Of a DNA stretch of 64,000 bases, positions 33,688-43,346 are shown piece after piece (position 1 is the stretch's first letter; the number at the start of each line of letters is the position of its first letter). The translations under genes and the position numbers were made by a program. Source of the stretch: an uncultured Kineothrix sp. (GTDB lineage: Bacteria; Bacillota; Clostridia; Lachnospirales; Lachnospiraceae); the NCBI GenBank assembly GCA_910588855.1, contig CAJUSR010000007.1:107537-171536 (forward strand), in the 5' to 3' direction. The notes below the pieces were generated by a model. That model had not been told where the DNA came from, did not search any database, and saw nothing but the letters and a program-made list of their open reading frames with translations.

Positions 33688-35511
33688 TTAGGAAGCGGCG
33701 GGTTCTTTCAGAAAGGGCAAAAGGAGGTAGAGGGGGATCGTGTATGCCAAGGAATAAGCGTAGCGAAATTCCGAGGAAACAGGGGTAGCGATGAATAAAG
33801 TCAGGATAACGGCAAGGCCAGGCAGGAAAACAATAGAACGGCGGTATTGCTTTTTTGCCAAAACAATGGCGATACAGCCTATAAGCGTCCAGAACATAGC
33901 GCCCATACTGAAAAGAAGCCCGTAAAGCGGAATCATGTCTCCAAGTTTTAACAAGATTTCTTTTGTTTTTACCACAAACTTGCCGCCAATCAATGGCTGG
34001 CTTGCAACTCCTGTTTCGTTGGCGATTATGCCGTCGATATCCCCTACTGTGTAGGAAACATCGGGATACCAGTATCCGATGGTCTGGTCAATATACGCCT
34101 GTATATAAGTGGCAGGGTATTTGATGCCAAGAGAAAACCAAAGTTTGAAATATTCTGTTTTATGCTCTGTCAGATAGTCCGGGTTGCCTGCCCGCACCAA
34201 TTCTTTTATGTTGTCGGCAAAGCCGGGGGCATACAATTCTTTTATATAAGTAGTATCTATGACTTTATGGACACTTTCCCATTGCTCACCGGTCAATTCC
34301 TTGCCTTCACAAATAACCCTTGCTGTCTGCTGGAGAGGGATACTGATTGACTCGATAAAATCCGGTTGTGTAACATGAAAAGCATTCATAACAGGTATTT
34401 TGATTATTATTGCGGTTATAAGGACAGCAAGAGTCAGAGGCAGCATGGTGAGGAAACGGCGACGGAAGGTATAAAGAAGAAAAGGCAGGGAAAGCAGAAA
34501 AGCGTACCAGCCGTTAGAGCGGAAAAGGCACATCATAATGCCGGAAAAGGCATAAACCACATAGGTGGGGATGATTCCATGAGGAAAATTATTTTTGCTT
34601 CCATAGGGCTGACTGGCTGAATTTGCTTCGGTATCTCTGCGCCAAAAACATAGGCGGGTCAAAGAAGCCGTAAAAAGAAGGACAGAGCCGGAAAACATAA
34701 CATCTTTCCATATTGTTGCAGCAAATACGCCATGATAAGGCACAAGAGCATAGAAAGCGATGACAAAGTAGCAAGCATTATTCTTGACCCCCAATTTTAA
34801 AAGAGTAGCGATAAGCCATGCAGCGCAGGCTGCCATAAAGAACATCTGGAAAACAGTATAAAAAGCGAGGGCTGCGTTTTGATTTCCGGTGAAAAAGAAG
34901 CCAAGGGAATAAAATGCTTTGATTATCATAGTGTGTGCCCAGGGATGATGATTGCTGTATGGAATCATGCCCAATACTTGCTCTAATTGATTGACGCTGT
35001 CCGGTGTCATAATCGCAGGATATTCATAAAGGAAATAAGGGAGCCACCCTAAGAGACAGGCACAAAAGCAAAAAAGCGGAATGTGCTTGACTTGTTTTAC
35101 ATTTTCTGTCAAAGTATAAGGAACTGCAAAAACGAGCAACAGGCAAATGCAGGCATAGATTAGGGAAAAGCCTCCTAGCCCGCAGACGGTAAGGATAATC
35201 ATTTTAAAAAGCAGACTATCAAGCCCGTCGGTCAAAGACGGTGATTGGGCCAAAAGAAAAAACGAAGTAAAAAGCAAAGAAACAATGAGGGCGATGACTG
35301 CCGTGTGCCTTGTAAAGGCCTGTTCCTTCTGCTGTGCCTTAAGCTGTGAAATAGTTTGGAAATAAAAAAAGAAAGCAGCAAATAATATAGGTGTTAAGAT
35401 ACTTCTGGAGGAGAGGCGGCATGCGCGGATAACAGTCCAAAGCGCGAGAAAACTTTGAATAAGCCACAGGCAGCGGATATATATTTTTTCTTTTGATAAA
35501 GTTTTAAACAT
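33688..35511 (-). CDS. DUF6020 family polytopic membrane protein (GT-C-like)
   Basis: This protein of about 607 residues has around 12 transmembrane helices. The family-type segment YPAIMTPDSVNQLEQVLGMIPYSNHHPWAHTMII (about residue 170-205) is the acidic/His-rich first large loop seen in DUF6020 proteins, which are treated as membrane glycosyltransferases. ALVPYHGVFAATIWKDVMFSGS and LFRSNGWYAFLLSLPFLLYTFRRR follow. It probably acts on a lipid-linked sugar at the outer face of the membrane. ATG 35511 follows GGAGG; an upstream ATG overlaps that site. It is divergent from the GT2-TPR gene. Confidence 0.78.
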   Translation of the reverse strand: MFKTLSKEKIYIRCLWLIQSFLALWTVIRACRLSSRSILTPILFAAFFFYFQTISQLKAQQKEQAFTRHTAVIALIVSLLFTSFFLLAQSPSLTDGLDSLLFKMIILTVCGLGGFSLIYACICLLLVFAVPYTLTENVKQVKHIPLFCFCACLLGWLPYFLYEYPAIMTPDSVNQLEQVLGMIPYSNHHPWAHTMIIKAFYSLGFFFTGNQNAALAFYTVFQMFFMAACAAWLIATLLKLGVKNNACYFVIAFYALVPYHGVFAATIWKDVMFSGSVLLFTASLTRLCFWRRDTEANSASQPYGSKNNFPHGIIPTYVVYAFSGIMMCLFRSNGWYAFLLSLPFLLYTFRRRFLTMLPLTLAVLITAIIIKIPVMNAFHVTQPDFIESISIPLQQTARVICEGKELTGEQWESVHKVIDTTYIKELYAPGFADNIKELVRAGNPDYLTEHKTEYFKLWFSLGIKYPATYIQAYIDQTIGYWYPDVSYTVGDIDGIIANETGVASQPLIGGKFVVKTKEILLKLGDMIPLYGLLFSMGAMFWTLIGCIAIVLAKKQYRRSIVFLPGLAVILTLFIATPVSSEFRYAYSLAYTIPLYLLLPFLKEPAAS

Positions 35512-35788
35512 AAAAGCCTCCATCCATTAGCGTGGGCAATAAACGAAATACTGTTGCCCGCCATTGCGGTAGAATCATGCACAGGAATCGTAATCCGTGC
35601 TATAATTGTGTAAATACTTTACATATTTTAGATATTATAGTTGTTCCTAATATGATATAATGAAATGCGCCGAAGCGCAAGCCGGTCATCCATTTTCCAA
35701 CGGGAATAGGTGGCAGGGGATAAAAGGAAGTGTACCAAAAAGCAAGACAGTCATCAATTTTCTAACGAAAATAATGGAGGAAAAAGGA

Positions 35789-36817
35789 ATGGTAAAAGTT
35801 AGCCTATGCATGATTGTAAAGAATGAGGAAAAAGTTTTGGGGAGATGCCTATCCTGCCTCGCGGATTTAATGGATGAGATAATTATTGTGGATACGGGTT
35901 CTACGGATGGAACAAAGAATATAGCTGCGGAATATACGGATAAAATATATGATTTCCGGTGGATAGATGATTTTTCAGCGGCCAGAAATTTTGCATTTTC
36001 AAAAGCAACCGGGGACTATATTTATTCTGCGGATGCGGATGAAATATTAGATGAAGTAAACAAGGAAAGGTTTCGTATATTGAAGGAAAATATATTTCCT
36101 GAGATTGAGATTGTCCAGATGTACTATACGAATCAGATGAAATTCCGGACAGTATATAATTACGATAAAGAATACAGGCCGAAGCTTTTTAAACGGTTAA
36201 GAGGTTTTACGTGGATTGACCCGATTCACGAAACGGTAAGGACGGCACCGGTAGTTTTTGACAGTGATATAGAAATTATCCATGAGCAAGAGGAAAGCCA
36301 TGCAAAAAGGGATTTGGAAGCATTGCACAGGGCAGCGGGAAGGGAAGGAGGGCTTTCCGGTCGGCTGTTTGATATGTATGCGAGGGAGCTGTATTTAGCA
36401 GGGGATACGGAGGACTTTAAAAATGCAGAAGGCTTTTTTGAAGAAGTATGTGCCAGCGATGCCTGCAGTGCGGATGCCTTAAAGACGGCACTTTGTATTA
36501 TGGTGAAAGCGGAAAGGGTTTTGGGGAATATACGGAAGTTTTTCAAATATGCCATGAAGGCAGTGACGGCAGGCAGCGCATCGGAGATGTGCTTGGAGGT
36601 AGGGGATTATTATATGGAGCAGGAAGATTATGAAGAGGCTTCCATCTGGTTTTATAATGCAGCCTATGAGACGGAAAGCATATTTGATGCCAGAAGCAGG
36701 GGCGACAAAGCGCTGGGGCGGATGGCAGAATGCTGCAGAAAGCTGGGGATAATGGAAAAGGCGGCATATTATGAGGAGAGGGTCAAGGAATGGAAAGAAA
36801 ACGCAGGCATAGAGTAA
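35789..36817 (+). CDS. Family 2 glycosyltransferase with TPR-like C-terminus
   Basis: This 342-residue enzyme has a GT-A domain (about 1-200): SLCMIVKNEEKVLGRCL at the start, nucleotide-binding VDTGSTDGT, the DxD motif in SADADE, and RPKLFKRLRGFTWIDPIHE. The C-terminal third (about 205-340) is helical with TPR-like pairs. This is the SunS/SPbeta-type architecture that transfers sugars from UDP donors to proteins or peptides. The start is fixed by a perfect GGAGG with 8-bp spacing; longer frames were rejected. The gene ends just before a large foldback element. Confidence 0.9.
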   Translation: MVKVSLCMIVKNEEKVLGRCLSCLADLMDEIIIVDTGSTDGTKNIAAEYTDKIYDFRWIDDFSAARNFAFSKATGDYIYSADADEILDEVNKERFRILKENIFPEIEIVQMYYTNQMKFRTVYNYDKEYRPKLFKRLRGFTWIDPIHETVRTAPVVFDSDIEIIHEQEESHAKRDLEALHRAAGREGGLSGRLFDMYARELYLAGDTEDFKNAEGFFEEVCASDACSADALKTALCIMVKAERVLGNIRKFFKYAMKAVTAGSASEMCLEVGDYYMEQEDYEEASIWFYNAAYETESIFDARSRGDKALGRMAECCRKLGIMEKAAYYEERVKEWKENAGIE

Positions 36818-36818
36818 C

Positions 36819-37010
36819 AATGTCATTTAGTTAACGGTACCGGACGCCGTGAGGGACATAAAATGCTCCGTCACCACGCTTTCGCTCAATAAAAAGCGTA
36901 ACAGGCATTAAACTCGTGAGGAACCTCGTTAAGCGCCGACGCTTTTTAACGGGCTCCTTGAGCATTTTATGTTCCTCACGGCTGAACTAAGGCGCTAACT
37001 AAATGACATT
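36819..37010. mobile_element. 192-bp foldback (MITE-like) palindromic element
   Basis: Terminal 15-bp perfect inverted repeats (AATGTCATTTAGTTA at 36819-36833; complement 36996-37010), then 22-bp arms with one mismatch (36847-36868 and 36960-36981), then 9-bp perfect arms (AAAAAGCGT 36891-36899; ACGCTTTTT 36939-36947). The whole element can fold into one long hairpin. It starts 2 bp after the glycosyltransferase stop. No target duplication is obvious. Confidence 0.7.
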
Positions 37011-37127
37011 GCATAAAGTAAACTGCGTTATGGATAGAAATGGATATAAAAATGATACAGAAATAACTTCTATCCCATCGGTAGACGGATTTAATTCTAA
37101 TATGTGGAAAAGGGAGTGGATATAGAG

Positions 37128-38183
37128 ATGGAATGGGAAGAAAATGTGCGTAAAGTTACGCCGTATATACCGGGAGAACAACCAAAACAGCAGGATGTGA
37201 TAAAGCTGAATACGAATGAATGCCCTTATGCTCCGGCGCCGGGGGTGTGGAAAATAGCGAAAAGCTTTGACTATGGAAAACTCCGGCTATACCCGGATAC
37301 GGATGCAAAAAAGCTGGCGGATGCCCTATGTGAGTATTTCCATATTGGACAGGAGCAGTTATTTATCGGTATCGGGAGCGATGATGTGCTGGCTATGGCG
37401 TTTTTAACATTCTTCAATAGCCAAAAACCGATTTTGTTCCCGGATATCACCTACTCTTTTTATGATGTTTGGGCGGAGCTATTCCGTATACCTTATGAAC
37501 AGAAAAAGCTGGATGAAAAGTTCCAAGTTGTAAAAGAAGATTATAAAAAGGAAAACGGAGGAATTGTTATCCCCAATCCCAATGCGCCTACCGGAGTATG
37601 GGAAAAAATAGAGGTGATAGAAGAAATTGTAGCCGCCAATCCGGGCAGTGTAGTGATTATTGACGAAGCTTATGTGGATTTTGGCGGGGAAAGCTGCAGG
37701 AGGTTGATTGATAAATATGAAAACTTGCTGGTAGTGCAGACTTTTTCCAAATCAAGGGCGATGGCAGGGCTGCGTATCGGGTTTGCTATGGGAAGTTCCA
37801 AGTTAATCCGTTATTTGAAGGATGCTAAGTTTTCTTTTAATTCATATACGATGAATATGCTTTCCGTGGAGCTGGGTACAGAGGCGGTAAGGGATGAAAA
37901 ATATTTTAAGGAAACGGTGAAAAAAATAATCAATACGCGGGAGAGGGTGAAAAAGGAATTGCTAAATATGGGGTTTGTTTTCCCTGACTCTATGGGTAAT
38001 TTTATTTTCGCATCCCATCCCGGTTTTCCGGCAAAAAAACTGTTTGAGGAGTTAAAAAGGCGAAACATTTATGTCCGGTATTGGGAGAAGCCAAGGATAG
38101 ATAATTATTTGCGGATTACGGTAGGAACGGATGAAGAAATGGATATTTTGTTAAGTAATTTGAGGGATATTATGGAAAAATAA
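37128..38183 (+). CDS. hisC: Histidinol-phosphate aminotransferase
   Basis: This is a 351-residue fold-type I PLP aminotransferase of the HisC group. It shows KLNTNECPYAPAPGV, YPDTDAKKLADAL, IGIGSDDVLAMAF, NPNAPTG, DEAYVDFGG, and the PLP-Lys motif TFSKSRAMAGLRIGF. It should convert imidazole-acetol phosphate to histidinol phosphate, although some members also act on aromatic keto acids. Other his genes are absent here. ATG 37128 is used; an upstream GTG (37104) adds a non-conserved leader. DUF368, methyltransferase, hslO and nadE follow in the same direction. Confidence 0.9.
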   Translation: MEWEENVRKVTPYIPGEQPKQQDVIKLNTNECPYAPAPGVWKIAKSFDYGKLRLYPDTDAKKLADALCEYFHIGQEQLFIGIGSDDVLAMAFLTFFNSQKPILFPDITYSFYDVWAELFRIPYEQKKLDEKFQVVKEDYKKENGGIVIPNPNAPTGVWEKIEVIEEIVAANPGSVVIIDEAYVDFGGESCRRLIDKYENLLVVQTFSKSRAMAGLRIGFAMGSSKLIRYLKDAKFSFNSYTMNMLSVELGTEAVRDEKYFKETVKKIINTRERVKKELLNMGFVFPDSMGNFIFASHPGFPAKKLFEELKRRNIYVRYWEKPRIDNYLRITVGTDEEMDILLSNLRDIMEK

Positions 38184-38214
38184 GCCGGAGGAAAGCGGCA
38201 GAAAGAGGTCAAAG

Positions 38215-39060
38215 ATGATTAAGAACATTTTAAAAGGCATTGTGATTGGGTTGGCGAATGTGATTCCGGGTGTCAGCGGCGGAACCATGATGGTTTCTAT
38301 GGGTATTTATGATAAACTGATTCACTGCATTACCCATTTGTTTTCCGAGTTGAAAAAAAGCATCCAGTTTTTGCTTCCGATTTTTATCGGTCTCGGGATA
38401 GCCGTTGTAGTCGTGCCGTTTGGTATTGAATTTTTGTTTGCGCAATATCCGTTTCAGACCAATCTTCTATTTATCGGTTTGATTATAGGCGGGCTTCCTG
38501 CAGTATGGAAAAAAGTGAAGGGAAATTCAATAAAGGTTGGCCATATTGCAGCCTGTCTTTTGTTTTTTGCTTTGGTAGCCGGGCTGGCTCTGGTAGGGGA
38601 TACGGAGGGTGCGTCCGCGGATTTGTCTTTCAGCCTGGTTTCGGTAATTAAGCTGTTTGGCGTAGGGATTATTGCTTCCGCAACGATGGTAATCCCTGGT
38701 GTCAGCGGTTCCATGATGCTGCTTTTGCTTGGCTATTATCATCCGGTTTTGGAGACCATTACCAATTTTATCAAGGCGGCGCTTGCCTTTGATATAAATG
38801 GGATTCTTGCGGGGATGGGCGTATTGGTGCCTTTTGGCATCGGTGTGGTTGTAGGCATTTTTGCAATCGCTAAATTGATTGAGGTTATTTTCGAGAGGTT
38901 CCCTATGTATGCATATTGGGCAATTATAGGGCTGATTATTTCTTCGCCGGTGGCTATCCTTTTGGTCAGTGGTTTGGGTACAATTACGGTAATTTCCATT
39001 GTTACAGGCATTGTTGCTTTGGGGGCAGGTTTTGTCATTGCGCTTAAATTGGGCGATTAA
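38215..39060 (+). CDS. popT: DUF368 protein, polyprenyl-phosphate translocase family (PopT)
   Basis: This is a 281-residue membrane protein with about 8-9 TM helices. The two inverted family motifs are visible: NVIPGVSGGTMMVSMGIYDKLI near the N-terminus and MVIPGVSGSMMLLLLGYYHPVLE in the middle. DUF368 proteins have been shown to recycle undecaprenyl phosphate across the membrane (PopT), which supplies carrier lipid for peptidoglycan and glycopolymers. That fits the many lipid-carrier glycosyltransferases in this window, though its gene neighbours are metabolic. Confidence 0.88.
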   Translation: MIKNILKGIVIGLANVIPGVSGGTMMVSMGIYDKLIHCITHLFSELKKSIQFLLPIFIGLGIAVVVVPFGIEFLFAQYPFQTNLLFIGLIIGGLPAVWKKVKGNSIKVGHIAACLLFFALVAGLALVGDTEGASADLSFSLVSVIKLFGVGIIASATMVIPGVSGSMMLLLLGYYHPVLETITNFIKAALAFDINGILAGMGVLVPFGIGVVVGIFAIAKLIEVIFERFPMYAYWAIIGLIISSPVAILLVSGLGTITVISIVTGIVALGAGFVIALKLGD

Positions 39061-39077
39061 CAGGAGGTTTTGCAAAA

Positions 39078-39938
39078 ATGGAAGCATATACGGATTTTGC
39101 CGTCGTGTATGATACTTTTATGGATAATACCCCTTATGAGGGTTGGGCTGCCCATATTGACAGGTTATTAAAAAAATATGGTTTGGCACAAAAAGAGGAA
39201 TCTGGTTGGCAGGAAGGGGAGGGAGTACCGGAAGAAGAGAGGATGCGTGCCGCGGCATTGGCTGCGGAGCGGAACGTAGTAGTGGATTTGGGCTGCGGAA
39301 CGGGGGCATTGACGGAGCTTTTGGCAGATATGGGTTACGATATGATTGGCATTGACAATTCAGAAGAGATGCTTCAGATTGCCCGGGGAAAAAAAGAAAA
39401 ATCAGGCAATGAAATCCTTTATTTGCTTCAGGACATGAGGGAATTGGAATTATATGGTACGGTAGGCGCAGTCGTGAGTGTTTGTGATTCCCTGAATTAT
39501 CTGCTGGAAGAAGAGGATATCATCCAGGTTTTTCGTCTGGTCAACAATTATTTATATCCGGGAGGTGTGTTCCTGTTCGATTTCAATACGGTATATAAGT
39601 ATGAGACGGTCATCGGGGATTCCACCATTGCAGAAAACAGGGAAGATTGCAGCTTTATATGGGAAAACTATTATGATGCCGGAAGCCGGATAAACGAGTA
39701 TGATTTGACTGTTTTTGTAAAGGAAGATGCTATGGACGGCAAAGGGGGAGAACGGTTCCGGCGGTTTACGGAAACCCATTACCAAAGAGGATATACTTTA
39801 CAGCAGATGCGCCGTATGGTAGAAAATGCGGGGCTGCAGTTCGTGGCGGCTATGGATGCGGACAGCCATGAGGAAGTGAAGGAAGAAAGCGAACGGATTT
39901 ATATAGTAGCCCGTGAGTGCGGAAAAAAACTGGACTGA
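39078..39938 (+). CDS. Class I SAM-dependent methyltransferase
   Basis: This is a 286-residue methyltransferase with SAM motif I VVDLGCGTGALTELL, motif II IGIDNSEEML, and a LLQDMRELEL acidic post-II loop, then a VSVCDSLNYLLEEEDI block and a beta-rich C-terminal insertion. The substrate is unknown; similar Firmicutes proteins are annotated simply as class I methyltransferases. The ribosome site AGGAGG is 18 bp after the DUF368 stop. The next gene (hslO) begins 20 bp downstream, so it sits in a run of co-directional genes. Confidence 0.88.
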   Translation: MEAYTDFAVVYDTFMDNTPYEGWAAHIDRLLKKYGLAQKEESGWQEGEGVPEEERMRAAALAAERNVVVDLGCGTGALTELLADMGYDMIGIDNSEEMLQIARGKKEKSGNEILYLLQDMRELELYGTVGAVVSVCDSLNYLLEEEDIIQVFRLVNNYLYPGGVFLFDFNTVYKYETVIGDSTIAENREDCSFIWENYYDAGSRINEYDLTVFVKEDAMDGKGGERFRRFTETHYQRGYTLQQMRRMVENAGLQFVAAMDADSHEEVKEESERIYIVARECGKKLD

Positions 39939-39958
39939 ATGGAACGGAGAAAACGGAA

Positions 39959-40840
39959 ATGGACAGGGATTATATAGTAAGGGTAACGGCTGCGGATGCA
40001 CAAATACGTGCTTTTGCCGCAACCACAAGAAATCTTGTAGAAGAAATGCGGGAAATCCACAATACAAGCCCGGTTGTCAGTGCAGCGCTGGGAAGGATGC
40101 TGACCGGAGGGGCTATGATGGGGGCTATGATGAAGGGGGAGGATGATTTGCTGACTCTTCAAGTAATAGGAGACGGCCCCATTGGAGGAATGACGGTAAC
40201 GGCGGATGCCAAAGGGAATGTGAAAGGATATGCCAACGAAACGCAAGTCCTGCTGCCAGCCAGCGCCAAGGGGAAGCTGGATGTGGGAACGGCAGTGGGA
40301 AAAGGAAGCCTTCGTGTGATAAAAGATATGGGGTTAAAAGAGCCTTACGTGGGGCAGACTACATTGCAGACAGGGGAAATCGCAGAAGATTTGACTTATT
40401 ATTTTGCGGCTTCGGAACAAGTGCCTTCTTCGGTGGGGTTGGGTGTTTTAATGGAAAGGGATAATACGGTAAAGCAGGCCGGAGGGTTTATTTTACAGCT
40501 TATGCCTTTTGCGGAGGAGGCGGTGATTTCCCGCTTGGAAGCCAACCTTCAGAGATTTCCATCCGTAACCGAAGTATTGGAAGCGGGGAATCCGCCGGAA
40601 AAGATGCTGGAAATGTTGTTGGACGGATTGTCCATGCAAGTGACGGATACGATAGGAACAGGATATCGCTGCGACTGCTCCAAAAAACGTGTGGAGAGGG
40701 CGATTATCAGTATAGGAAGGAAAGACATCGAAGAAATGATAGCGGATGGGGAAGAAATAGAGGTAGGCTGTCATTTCTGCAATAAGAAGTATACATTTTC
40801 GGTAGATGAGCTGAAAGGGATGCTGGCTCATACAAGATAA
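39959..40840 (+). CDS. hslO: Redox-regulated chaperone Hsp33
   Basis: This 293-residue protein has the N-terminal Hsp33 domain (YIVRVTAADAQIRAFAATTRNLVEEMR, SAALGRMLTGGAMMG, LQTGEIAEDLTYYFAASEQVPSSVGLGVL). The C-terminal zinc switch has CxC (CDC) and CxxC (CHFC) in the usual order. On oxidation the zinc is lost, disulfides form and the protein becomes an ATP-independent holdase. ATG 39959 is chosen from the conserved MDRDY start; the upstream frame is unsupported. All four zinc cysteines are intact. Confidence 0.96.
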   Translation: MDRDYIVRVTAADAQIRAFAATTRNLVEEMREIHNTSPVVSAALGRMLTGGAMMGAMMKGEDDLLTLQVIGDGPIGGMTVTADAKGNVKGYANETQVLLPASAKGKLDVGTAVGKGSLRVIKDMGLKEPYVGQTTLQTGEIAEDLTYYFAASEQVPSSVGLGVLMERDNTVKQAGGFILQLMPFAEEAVISRLEANLQRFPSVTEVLEAGNPPEKMLEMLLDGLSMQVTDTIGTGYRCDCSKKRVERAIISIGRKDIEEMIADGEEIEVGCHFCNKKYTFSVDELKGMLAHTR

Positions 40841-40869
40841 AAACGGAATTGTGGGGTGGAAGACGGGCT

Positions 40870-42804
40870 ATGAAGCATGGGTTCATAAAAGTGGCGGCGG
40901 TAACGCCTAAAATTAAAGTGGCAGATACGGCTTATAATGTAGGGCAAATAAGCCTTGGGCTTAAAGAAGCAGCAGAGGCTGGGGCAAAAATTATTGTTTT
41001 CCCGGAACTATGTATAACCGGGTATACATGCGGGGATTTATTCTTACAGGAGCTGCTTCTTAGGAAGGCAAAGGAAGGATTGCTTGGGGTTGCGGAACAG
41101 ACCAAAGAAGTGGATGCCCTTGTGTTTGTAGGGCTGCCTTTGGTGAGGGATAATAAGCTGTATAATGTGGCGGCTGCCTTGCATCAAGGGAAGATTCTCG
41201 GGTTTGTGCCAAAGGCTAATATTCCTGCATACGCGGAATTTTATGAGGGCAGGCATTTTACGGAAGGGAACCGTAAGGCGGTGGAATATACTATGGGAAC
41301 CGGGGAAGGGGAAGAAACGGTACCTTTCGGAACAAACCTGTTGTTTGAAATAGATGCCATAGAAGGGCTGAAGGTAGGGTGTGAAATCTGCGAAGACATG
41401 TGGGCGGCGGATTCCCCGGCCAATTCCCATGCGAGGGCAGGCGCTACTGTGATGGTAAATCTGTCCGCTTCGGACGAAACGGTAGGGAAAGATGAATACC
41501 GGGAAATGCTTGTAAAATCATCCAGCGCAAGGAACATTATGGGCTATATCTACACAAGTGCGGGGGAAGGGGAATCCTCTCAGGATTTGGTATTTGGAGG
41601 TCACGATATCATTGCGGAAAATGGTACAGTGCTTGCCCAGTCGAAACGGTTTACCAACCAGATTGTGTATGGTGATTTGGATATCCACAGGATTTGCCAT
41701 GAAAGGCGGAGGATGACCACATACCGTCAGGAGGCAAGCGGGGAATACCGGATGATAAAGGTTCCAATGAAGAAGGAGGAAACGGTAATTGCCAGAAGCT
41801 TCGGCTGTATGCCCTTTGTGCCGGAAGAAAAAGGGAAGCGGGAAAAACGTTGTGACGAGATTCTGTCTATCCAGTCCTGCGGATTGAAAAAACGGTATGA
41901 GCATACGGGATGCCGGAAGGCAGTGGTGGGGATTTCCGGCGGCTTGGATTCGACTTTAGCGCTGCTTGTGACGGTAAGGGCTTTTGATATGCTTTCCATA
42001 GAAAGGAAGAACATTGTGTCGGTAACGATGCCCTGCTTTGGAACAACGGACAGGACTTATGAGAATGCCTGCAAAATGGCGAAGGTTTTGGGAACTGACT
42101 TAAGGGAAATCAATTTGAAAAAAGCGGTAACCCTTCATTTTGAGGATATTGGGCAGGATATGGACTGCCATGATGTTACGTATGAAAACGGGCAGGCGAG
42201 AGAACGGACGCAGGTTTTGATGGATGTTGCCAATCAGGAGAATGCGCTGGTAATCGGAACCGGGGATATGTCCGAACTAGCCCTTGGGTGGGCGACCTAT
42301 AATGGGGATCATATGTCCATGTATGGGGTCAATGCCGGAGTGCCGAAAACGCTGGTAAGGCATCTGGTGCAATATTATGCCGATACTTGTGGGAACGAAG
42401 AATTGAAGAATGTGCTGCTGGATGTATTGGATACGCCGGTCAGCCCGGAGCTTTTGCCGCCGGTAGACGGGGCAATTGCCCAAAAAACGGAGGATTTAGT
42501 CGGGCCTTATGAACTGCATGACTTTTTCCTTTATTACATGCTCCGGTGCGGCTTTGAGCCGGAAAAGATATACCGTATTGCCTGTATGTCATTTGCCGGG
42601 CAATATGATGGTGGAGTGATTCTAAAATGGCTGAAAGTTTTCTACCGGAGATTTTTTATCCAACAGTTCAAGCGTTCCTGCCTGCCTGACGGGCCGAAGG
42701 TGGGAAGCGTGGCTTTATCGCCAAGGGGGGATTTGCGTATGCCGTCCGATGCCTGCGGACGTGTTTGGCTGGAAGGGCTGGAAAAGATAGGAACAGGAAA
42801 ATAG
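40870..42804 (+). CDS. nadE: Glutamine-dependent NAD(+) synthase
   Basis: This is a 644-residue enzyme. The N-terminal nitrilase-type glutaminase (about 1-290) has the Glu46 motif FPELCITGY, a Lys in FVPKANIPAYAEFYEGR, and a catalytic Cys in VGCEICEDMW. The C-terminal ATP pyrophosphatase domain has SGGLDSTLALL, GTGDMSELALGWATY and the late KVGSVALSPRGDLRMPSDA block. It amidates deamido-NAD using Gln and ATP. Length and motif order match the two-domain type. A hairpin follows the stop. Confidence 0.95.
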   Translation: MKHGFIKVAAVTPKIKVADTAYNVGQISLGLKEAAEAGAKIIVFPELCITGYTCGDLFLQELLLRKAKEGLLGVAEQTKEVDALVFVGLPLVRDNKLYNVAAALHQGKILGFVPKANIPAYAEFYEGRHFTEGNRKAVEYTMGTGEGEETVPFGTNLLFEIDAIEGLKVGCEICEDMWAADSPANSHARAGATVMVNLSASDETVGKDEYREMLVKSSSARNIMGYIYTSAGEGESSQDLVFGGHDIIAENGTVLAQSKRFTNQIVYGDLDIHRICHERRRMTTYRQEASGEYRMIKVPMKKEETVIARSFGCMPFVPEEKGKREKRCDEILSIQSCGLKKRYEHTGCRKAVVGISGGLDSTLALLVTVRAFDMLSIERKNIVSVTMPCFGTTDRTYENACKMAKVLGTDLREINLKKAVTLHFEDIGQDMDCHDVTYENGQARERTQVLMDVANQENALVIGTGDMSELALGWATYNGDHMSMYGVNAGVPKTLVRHLVQYYADTCGNEELKNVLLDVLDTPVSPELLPPVDGAIAQKTEDLVGPYELHDFFLYYMLRCGFEPEKIYRIACMSFAGQYDGGVILKWLKVFYRRFFIQQFKRSCLPDGPKVGSVALSPRGDLRMPSDACGRVWLEGLEKIGTGK

Positions 42805-42820
42805 ATTCCCTATTTAAAAA

Positions 42821-42866
42821 CAAAGAATTTCCAAGGCATACCTTGCCTAAGAAATTCTAAGCTTTG
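42821..42866. terminator. Bidirectional terminator between nadE and the convergent gene
   Basis: Nested complementary arms CAAAG/CTTTG and AGAATTTC/GAAATTCT around AAGG-CATA-CCTT form one imperfect long hairpin between two convergent genes. Confidence 0.55.
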
Positions 42867-42869
42867 TCT

Positions 42870-43346
42870 TTATTGCTGTTGCGCTGCGGTATTGCCCGTT
42901 GCTGCAGCAGCTTCTGCTTTTTGCAGGGATGCTTTGATGGCGTCCAAAAGCACCATAGAAGTATATTTGTTATCGTCCGAATAAGTGATGCCGTCCAGGG
43001 ACTGGTTTTCGCATATTTGGGATGCCAAATCTTCAAAAGCCGGTTCAATTAAAGGGTACATAGCAGACACGGCTTCGTCCAGGTTGACAATACGGATGCT
43101 GTTTATGTTCGCTTCATCTACCGTAACTTCTATATCCACCACATTATCGTTAAGGACAAGAGAAGTCGTATAGACGCCGGGCATATAAGAGTTCGCCGGC
43201 TGTACGATATTGGAGTCTTTATCCTTGTTCTTGGGAAGGAACATAATAATAAGCAGTATAATAAAAAGAATCCCAAGAACGGCAAAGATGCCGGTATATA
43301 TTAATTCTTTTAGATGAAGTACAACAATTTTTGTTTTGGAACTCAT
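42870..43346 (-). CDS. Membrane-anchored FMN-binding-like protein
   Basis: This is a 158-residue protein with one N-terminal TM helix (about 15-38, LIYTGIFAVLGILFIILLIIMFL) and a small extracytoplasmic domain. The segment PGVYTTSLVLNDNVVDIEVTVDEANINSIRIVN resembles the start of FMN_bind domains, and DGITYSDDNKYTSMVLLDAIKASLQKA resembles their end. The canonical flavinylation motif (S/D-G-A-T/S-x-T) is altered to DGITYS, so covalent flavin is doubtful. The C-terminus is an Ala/Gln tail. It is a lone gene convergent with nadE; function unknown. Confidence 0.55.
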   Translation of the reverse strand: MSSKTKIVVLHLKELIYTGIFAVLGILFIILLIIMFLPKNKDKDSNIVQPANSYMPGVYTTSLVLNDNVVDIEVTVDEANINSIRIVNLDEAVSAMYPLIEPAFEDLASQICENQSLDGITYSDDNKYTSMVLLDAIKASLQKAEAAAATGNTAAQQQ

